Positions 57,265-64,000 of a DNA stretch of 64,000 nt are shown piece by piece (within the stretch, counting starts at the first letter, position 1; every line of letters starts with the position of its first letter). A program made the translations under genes and the position numbers. The stretch is from Flabesymbios commensalis (Eukaryota; Annelida; Polychaeta; Terebellida; Flabelligeridae). The stretch is from positions 69,131,661 through 69,195,660 of the forward strand of contig OZ024909.1 in the NCBI GenBank assembly GCA_964017125.1. The letters run 5' to 3'. The notes under the pieces are model-generated. The model saw only the letters and a list, made by a program, of their open reading frames with translations, was not told the DNA's origin and did no database searches.

Positions 57265-60200
57265 CGTTCACTCACGCTGTTGCGAATCACGATGACGAAC
57301 TGATACGGATGTATTAGATCGCCAGCTGATTCGCCACTGTCGTATTGTTCCGTGCTAGAGCGTGGCAATTCTTCCAAAAAATCTCACGCTTCGCAACAGT
57401 TCTCCAAGCCGATACGGATGTTTCAAACTGTTTAAAACATCCGTACTGCCAATACGAATGAAACGTTGTAGTTCCTTACAGTTCGTAGCAGTTTGAATCG
57501 GTTCTAATCAGTTCTTTACACTTTGTATTGCTCTTCGTATCGTTTCGCAGCGTAACGGGTTGGTTCACATTGGAAGAGTCTGGCGATGAGCAAGGAATCA
57601 GAAAGAACTGACTAGAACTGACTCGACGCAACACGGTACAGATACGGTTGTCGTTGCTTGTCGTACTGAATCGTTGCTATTTACGGCCTGTAGATACGAT
57701 GCAGTACAATTTACATCACGAACTAGAAAAGATAGCTACGGATTGCACCGTCGCGCCACGATGGAGTGAGACGAGATACGAATAAGGTAGATCCCAATGC
57801 GAGTGGCGGCGATTCACAATAAATTAATGCGAACCAGAACGTTACCAATACAATGCAGAACGAATGAGGTAGATTCACATAGCGGTAAGTATATAAATTG
57901 CCTTCGACTCATTGTGTTTCAAATAATGGCCAAACCTCGCACAAATTGCGACATAATTTCCGACTGTTGTTTCATACTCCTAAATATGTCTCCTATAAAC
58001 TCAAAAAGTCTCAAGAGATTCCAGTGATGGAAAGTATTTTCAAACGCTGTTTCTTAACTATACCCTTTCAACATATTCGACTATTTTTATGGTGGGATGA
58101 CGATCCACTTTCTAGCAGTGCTATGTACGTATTTTAATAGAAAACTTGGTGCGATGTTATTGAGATTACCAGTGCCTTCTTAAAAGACCTCTATATTATT
58201 TATTCTCATTTATAATGGTCTGACATATATTTTAAAAGAATAGCGAACACACAGCCGTCGCAAATGTGATTATTTGGCACTGGAGTTCTGCATTGACCAT
58301 TTTTACCTAAGTAGAGGACAATTGCGATAGAGATTTTGTATTCAAATAACATTCAATTCCTCACTTATCACGGAAGATTGAGGTCAAAGTATCCCCGTTA
58401 CAATATACATTGTTTACCCCCTAATATACTGCCCAGAAATATATACACTTTTATACGAATACTTATACCAACAGTAACAGAATTTGTACAGTACCAGATT
58501 GGTAAAAATATATATTTAAAAAAACTCTAAATATACTAATTTTGATCCAAGTCGAAAAACATATACATAAGTGATACATCAATAGGCCTATAGACGTATA
58601 TTGTTACAACACTTACAACAGTTATTATAGGCTTGGATTTAGTCTGATGACTAAATGAAAGCCTATAAAAACTGAATCGTTGGATATTATGCATACTGAT
58701 TGACATGTTTTTAAAATATATTTTTATTACGCTATGAAGTGAGATTTTTTGGGAGCAATTTAAAAATCGAAGAGATTAAAAATCAGAAAAATAACTGGGT
58801 ACTAAGATAGTGACTGTTGCTGCCAAATGCGACTTTAAACACTATTTTAAAGGTGATTTATCACCCCTTATATAGAATGAATAAATTTGTGACAAATAAA
58901 TCAAAGTTGCCACAAGATGGGGCACAAGTGTTTCCTTATATGGGGTGATTGGTTATCATGTGACCCTCTGAGAGGGTCACAAGAGGGTCACATGATAGCC
59001 GTATACCGTATAAGGGGTGATAGATCACCTTTAATACTGAAACTCCATAATGTATCTCTCTAAATACATTTTTTTCTTGACCCACTCTATTTTTCAACTT
59101 CTAGCTGACAGTTGTCGTCGTCTTCTTCTGCGACAATAAATTTGTTAAGCAACTTTATATGTGACGTGTTTCTGTCACTCCGCTTTCTGTTCTCTGCTGT
59201 TTTTCTTTGTATGTTTCTTTAATTGTTTTCATTTGCGGTGATATTTTTACTATTAATCTGTATGTTCTCTTTACCTCGCTATATTTTCCGCTGATGAATT
59301 CTCAGTCTCTATCACTATATGATGATACACTCCCTCTGTCTGTCAAGCAATTTTTTTTATTGTTTTATTAATTTGCTTTTGTTAGTGTTGTTACAGTTTA
59401 TTTCCCGGTACTGTTTTCCTTTGGTATCCTATACTCTAGTTGCAATCATTACTCTTTCTACCACATCTCATTCTTGTCTTCTACTGTGTACCCCTCTTTG
59501 TTACCGTTACTTTCTTCGCTGATGAGTCCCAATTTATATTCATATATCAAAGTAACATTATTGCTACAAGGGAAAATATGTTTTTTTTTGTATTACACTT
59601 CCTTCTATGGTTAAATAGTCATCTATCTTTATATATCTTCTTCTGTGACACTATTTTTTCTCATGGGATACCGTTAATGATCTATATTTGAGCACGGATT
59701 CTAATATAAATTCGGTCTTTTAAAAATGTTATAACAAAATTCTAATTGAATAAATTTGATAACTTTAACTTCGAATGATAGTAATATAATTTTTTATTTA
59801 AAATAGCACAGCACCAAAACTGGGTGAAGATGATGTTAATTTGATGGATAAAGAAGACTGGCGATAAGACACGGATGAGCGCGACATTTTGTAGCCAACA
59901 GCTCATCCCTATTGAATCGCACTGGTCCGTTCTAGGTCGTATCAGTTCGTATTGGTCCGTTCCAGGTCGGATCAGTTCGCACTGGCCCGAGTTGCATTCA
60001 ACTTGAGTCATATTGGTTTGTATCAGTTCGCAGGTTTATTCGAATTAGATCGTATTGATTCGTACAACCTTTCGTATTAGTTCGTGTCAACCCGATCTGA
60101 TTTGTATTGGTTCTAGTTCATTATTCTTAGTTCTACATGGTGCTCCGTCTTTCGCAATTTGAACCGTATTGATTCTAGTTGCTTCGTTGTTGAAAAAATT

Positions 60201-60313
60201 ATCCACCTCAGAAGCATTTTTATTCTCCATGATTCGCACTCACATCCGTATTGCACATATCGCCAGCATTCTCACTGAATCGCCAGTGAATTGGCGACAG
60301 TGTGACTGGGGCA
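57265..60313. mobile_element. Possible 3-kb terminal-inverted-repeat element
   Basis: Left TTCACTCACGCTGTTGCGAA-TCAC; right end, reversed, CCAGTCACACTGTCGCCAAT-TCAC. Within 600 bp of the left end GAACTGA, GATACGAA and related words recur; within 450 bp of the right end their complements (TCAGTTCG, TTCGTATT, TTCGTA) recur, so both the ends and subterminal regions are inverted. The middle is AT-rich, with short ORFs at 57797-58137 and 59319-59691 that I do not recognise. No transposase and no clear target duplication. Confidence 0.5.
58848..59036. mobile_element. MITE nested in the 3-kb element
   Basis: TTAAAGGTGATTTATCACCC-CTTATA and TATAAGGGGTGATAGATCAC-CTTTAA are terminal inverted repeats; an inner ACCCTCTGAGAGGGT palindrome is also present. 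Confidence 0.75.
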
Positions 60314-60795
60314 TTATGTGTGTGCCGAGATGTGGGAACATTGTATTTCTATATAGTCATGCCATATTTTACTGACGCAATCGGAATTATTTGATATACA
60401 TGTATCATTCGATAGGCCGGAAGTAACTCGGTGATATACATCACATCTGGTATACGAAAATGAAGCACTTTTCTATTCTTACAAATTTATTTAACTATTT
60501 AACTGTTCATGGAGGCTGGCGGTATCTTCAAACAATCCATACATTGTCTTGTGATATGACACTGACATGTAATAATGCTCTCTTCCTATTGTAATAACTA
60601 TACTTCTATTAGAGTCCAGTGACACCACCACTCTGAATTAATGGGAGCCTAGCCTACAAAACAGGAGACGCTATTAAGCCAACGTTGGATCGATGTCTCC
60701 CGCGCGCACGGAGACTAAGGTTACATCATGAAACTATTATGATCATCGGTAATTGAATGTTTCGTGTTCGCCAGTTGATAATAACAGTGTCGTAT

Positions 60796-60904
60796 CCCAG
60801 CAAACACGAGGCATTCGTCTAATGTTGTTTCAACGTTGGCTCAACGTCTTCGACGCTGGTCCAACATTGAAACAACATTTGGCGAATGCCGCGTGTTTGC
60901 TGGG
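60796..60904. mobile_element. Foldback family A, best preserved copy
   Basis: CCCAGCAAACACGAGGCATT - CGTCTAATGTTGTTTCAACG - centre AACGTCTTCGACGCTGG - complement, ending CGCGTGTTTGCTGGG. AT flanks both sides. A worn arm lies at 60655-60690. Confidence 0.85.
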
Positions 60905-61870
60905 ATGCACGCAGGCACTGTCCGTGGAAAATGGAGGAATCTGGAAATAGCTAGTGTCACATGACTGAGCATATTCCTGGCAGATATGTTGCTTACAGGA
61001 TATGTTATATAATAGCGCACTTACACGTTCAGGAATCTATCAGCTCAAATGAAACTGTCGATAAGATGTGCAGCAAACAGACCGCGTATAAGGCGTTTGC
61101 CTAGCATTTAGCCAATTCCGGGTTAATTTATTTTCTTGCTCACGTATGTACCTGCCTTACTGGTCACATATCAACTAATTTGTCATAATTGGTGAATCAA
61201 TCTCAATGCATTACAATATATCTAAGAACAAAAGCTGAATTATACTTGTCAATAACTAATTGATATCAATTGTGTTCGCCCCAATGAAAACCACCAGCTT
61301 TAATACCATTGTTATTTGATTAAATTACCATGATGATGCGATAGTTATTTGTTTATAATTCTATGACCATTATGATCATGTCATACTCAATTTATAATGA
61401 TTTTTAATCTTACTGTTCTAACATAGGGCCTATACTACTATACAACTTGAAAACAGTTTAAAAATATTAAATTATGCTAATAGTGGTCAGACATTTATTA
61501 CGGCAACTACACATCTTGACGGCATCATCGAGAGTGTTATACACTGATCTTAGTCTCGTGTTTTCTGAGAAAATGCCGTTAAAATATTCAACTATTTGTA
61601 TCCTCATATTTAGTAAAATGCCCACACGTTCATAATCATGATCATTACAGCACATATCAACATAATTTGGATAAATTATTACATACTTATCATTCAAACA
61701 TCACCCGCTTAGAACGACTAGCCTAGAGTTGTATTAGTCATCTAGGATAGAATGTGTTTTTAAGCATCAAGATTTGTAAATGTTTCAGTGTCAAATTATT
61801 TTTAAATTTAATTCTTCAATGTTTAAAAAATGTATTTTATAAGCCTATTGTACCCGTATCATAATGTTGG
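60905..61870. other. AT-rich stretch without a recognised feature
   Basis: A 76-codon minus-strand ORF at 61467-61697 has no recognisable domain; not called. Confidence 0.4.
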
Positions 61871-61875
61871 TATAT

Positions 61876-61976
61876 TTTACTCTTTCAGCGCGGGGACCGA
61901 CTTTAAACGTCAGAATCTGACGTCTGTAGACGTCAGATTCTGACGTCCAAAGTCGATTCCCGCACTGAAAGAGTAA
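61876..61976. mobile_element. Compact palindrome of the TTAA subfamily 3 group
   Basis: TTTACTCTTTCAGCGCGGGG - ACCGACTTTAAACGTCAGAA - TCTGACGTC - complement - CACTGAAAGAGTAAA. Almost perfect over 100 bp. Confidence 0.8.
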
Positions 61977-62383
61977 AATATTTATAATGAAGCTGAAGGA
62001 GCAGAGCATAATTATGCCCTAGTATATATATTTTTTTAGGTTTCTACTCTTTCCAGAGTGTCTTTTTTGTTACCATATATAATGTGTATGTTATAAATAG
62101 TAGCTATTTTATCTCTGGTTTATGTGCGGGAAACATAATGAAAGACCCCTATGTTCAAACCTAGGCAATGCCGTTTAATTTTCTTTTAAGTGGTATGCCT
62201 AATCATTTATATTATCAAAATATCTAGTGTTTTTATGGCAAGGCCACTAAACATGATTTTAATTCTGAATGTCATGCCATGTATATTGTCATACAAATTA
62301 ACCATCGTGTATCTACATGTACATATATATCTCTCATTTCTATGACAAATAAGTCTGTAATGACTTTTCTTTATGTCAATAAA

Positions 62384-62436
62384 ATGTCTCTCTGTCTGTC
62401 TCTCTGTCTGTCTCTCTGTCTGTCTCTCTGTCTGTG
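62384..62436. repeat. (TCTCTCTGTCTG)n microsatellite
   Basis: Four 12-bp units, almost perfect. Immediately after it is GGTAGCGGGAAACAGCTTCA, a remnant of the TTAA-element core, and GGGGTTAA at about 62494. Confidence 0.9.
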
Positions 62437-62919
62437 GTAGCGGGAAACAGCTTCAAATGAATGAAAAATTAAATTGAATAGGTCAAAGCTCTAGGGGTTA
62501 AATTGTCGGCTTCATGTTAATGCTCGCAGTAGACACCCCTTGGAGCGTAATTATGGTGGTGGGATCACGGGCACTCTACTACCTAGTTAGGGTGTTATTT
62601 TACCTGACGATTTTATCATTTTCTAGTGCAGGAGTTAAATACATGTCAATATAAGAATATCTATTAAAAAAAGGATTAGAATTTTGAGCTGTCTTACCTT
62701 TTCTGTGCGCTATGACTGGAATCTCAGAATCGCAAAATGACAACAGCTAAGTAAGGTGACAACAAAATAAGCGGCCGGTATTATTTGTGGGTGTCTCGCT
62801 GTAAATTGTCTACTTTGTGGTCTGTGGGTGGTGGGTAGATGGATGGCAGGGTGATCTGTAATCATATGTCCTACCACCTAGTCACTAATCTACTCCTCAT
62901 ACTCATGCTGCTCTAATGC

Positions 62920-63183
62920 TGATGTTTCTTCTGCTGCTGCCGCCGCTAATGCTGCTACTGCTGCTACAAATCAGTTTCTCTTACAGTTAATGATTATACT
63001 GTTGTTTTGCTGCTGCTATGCGTGCTGATGTGCGGACTTTATTTAGTTTTGAGGCTTCTGTTGTTGCCAGGTTTCTACCTGATGCTGCTGCTGTTGTTGA
63101 TGCTGCTAATATTGCTGCTGCTGCTGCTGCTTCTGATGATGATGCTGCTGATGCTGCTGCTGTTGCTGTTGCTGCTGCTGCTT

Positions 63184-63221
<38 letters not shown>

Positions 63222-63340
63222 CTTGTTAATGTTGTTGCTGCTGCTGCTGTTGTCTGCCTGCTGCTTGCTGATGTTGTTCTTGCTGCTGCACTACTGTTGT
63301 TGCTGCTGTTGGATGTTGTTCTTCCTGCTCTTGCAGCTCT
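62920..63340. repeat. (GCT)n-rich low-complexity region
   Basis: Interrupted GCT/GTT runs, the longest pure stretch near 63185-63220. The poly-Leu (plus) and poly-Ala (plus and minus) frames of 116-164 aa have no non-repeat domain, so they are not called as genes. Confidence 0.9.
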
Positions 63341-63569
63341 GGGGACGACAGCTCTGATTCCGCCAAACTGGCTGACAGCGCCATCAAGCGGCCTCGTGTG
63401 GTACCAACAAATTGGTGTCTCCTGGGAGAGAGGGAAGAAGACCACGTGACTTATTTCCAAGCAATCACACTGGTGAAACATTGGTTTAGCATCGGGTCAA
63501 CGTCTCAGAAAGTGGCCCAATGCTGACACAAACTTGTCCTGTGTCTTCTGTGTCTTGAAGCTCCTCCCC

Positions 63570-63880
63570 GGGCGGGGGCCCTAGGGTAGTGGTTAGCACC
63601 GCTGCCTTTCACGCCAGAGTCCGGGGTTCGGTTCCCGGTCTCGGCGGTTTGAAAGAAACAAAATTGTTTCTTCCCCATCCACGTGTGAAAGTTAGTATTG
63701 TGGGGAGCCTCCGTGACCGAGAGGTAGCGTGCTCGGCCTCAGACCGCCAGGGCTCGAATTTCGAATCCTGTGTCTGGAGGACAGTGTCATCTCAATCATC
63801 TCACCATCCTCAGGAGGTTCTCCTGGCCCAGTTTAGCCTATATGTGCACAAAGGTGGCCTAAAGCCCGATTCATTTCATT
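63570..63880 (+). mobile_element. SINE-A, complete dimeric copy with perfect 15-bp target duplication
   Basis: First head GGCCCTAGGGTAGTGGTTAG ... GGGGTTCGGTTCCCGGTCTC; linker TTCCCCATCCACGTGTGAAA; second head CCGTGACCGAGAGGTAGCGT ... TTTCGAATCCTGTGTC; body; 3' end CCCGATTCATTTCATT. TTGAAGCTCCTCCCC is present at 63555-63569 and 63881-63895. This is the reference copy for the family in this window. Confidence 0.95.
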
Positions 63881-63939
63881 TTGAAGCTCCTCCCCTGTCT
63901 TATTTGTCTCTCGACAGATTTAAATCTGATCCTGATTTG

Positions 63940-64000
63940 ATGATGGTCGTAGACGGTGTGCCAACATTAAACCAACATTGGGCCAATATGTTGTGTCTGA
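63940..64000. mobile_element. Foldback family A copy, cut by the window edge or worn
   Basis: GATGGTCGTAGACGGTG, CCAACATTAAACCAACATTG and ATGTTGTGTCTG. Another worn copy lies at 63470-63540. Confidence 0.6.

Noticed and set aside
62987-63481. Poly-Ala and poly-Leu ORFs
   Set aside because: Interrupted GCT repeats without a domain, start context or splice sites.
63575-63780. tRNA genes (also at 15325-15397 and 33120-33300)
   Set aside because: A and B boxes belong to SINE heads: dispersed copies, target duplications, no convincing cloverleaf ends.

Overview
The window reads as nuclear DNA of a marine invertebrate, most likely a lophotrochozoan (mollusc-like). The reasons are an AT-rich background, a single intronless neuropeptide-type GPCR, CR1/L2-type LINE and tRNA-SINE sequences, and very dense short inverted repeats and satellites. 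I cannot name the species. Only one intact protein gene is convincing: a class A, FMRFamide-receptor-like GPCR on the minus strand at 27757-28920. Almost everything else is mobile or tandem DNA. A 200-N assembly gap lies at 13265-13464.

Layout. 1-9.9 kb: a diverged segmental duplication (about 3.1-4.75 kb matches 7.4-9.9 kb) full of foldback elements; the right copy carries an 873-bp transposon with a TA target duplication. 10-16.6 kb: small palindromes, TTAA-flanked miniature elements, two tandem arrays (26-bp and 23-bp units) and a SINE inserted in another SINE. 16.76-21.49 kb: a large inverted structure whose arms are built of about 150-bp tandem units rich in CAAGGTCA / TGACCTTG, around a 21-bp array. 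21.7-22.6 kb: a 41-bp array. 22.6-27.7 kb: nested miniature elements and a 304-bp tandem duplication. 27.76-28.92 kb: the GPCR. 29-34.7 kb: small repeats, a complete dimeric SINE and a 79-bp/tetranucleotide array. 35.2-42.0 kb: a 6.8-kb element with about 180-bp terminal inverted repeats, holding a decayed multi-part coding region of an uncharacterised protein family and a nested 5'-truncated LINE, itself carrying a foldback. 42-47.5 kb: more TTAA elements, a 705-bp transposon, a second copy of the 79-bp array and a long (TGAC)n run. 47.74-49.43 kb: a 9-bp minisatellite. 51.8-55.9 kb: a 52-bp satellite with a GACGTC palindrome in most monomers. 57.26-60.31 kb: a possible 3-kb terminal-inverted-repeat element without a recognisable transposase. 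60-64 kb: small palindromes, microsatellites and a second complete dimeric SINE with a 15-bp target duplication.

No operon or pathway is visible. The interacting parts are transposable elements: most miniature families have no visible source of transposase in the window, and insertion order can be read from nesting (foldback in LINE in TIR element; TTAA element in foldback; TA element in TTAA element; SINE in SINE). The most unusual items are the 6.8-kb TIR element with its unknown protein family, the inverted satellite structure at 16.8-21.5 kb, and the apparent community of TTAA-bounded miniature elements.
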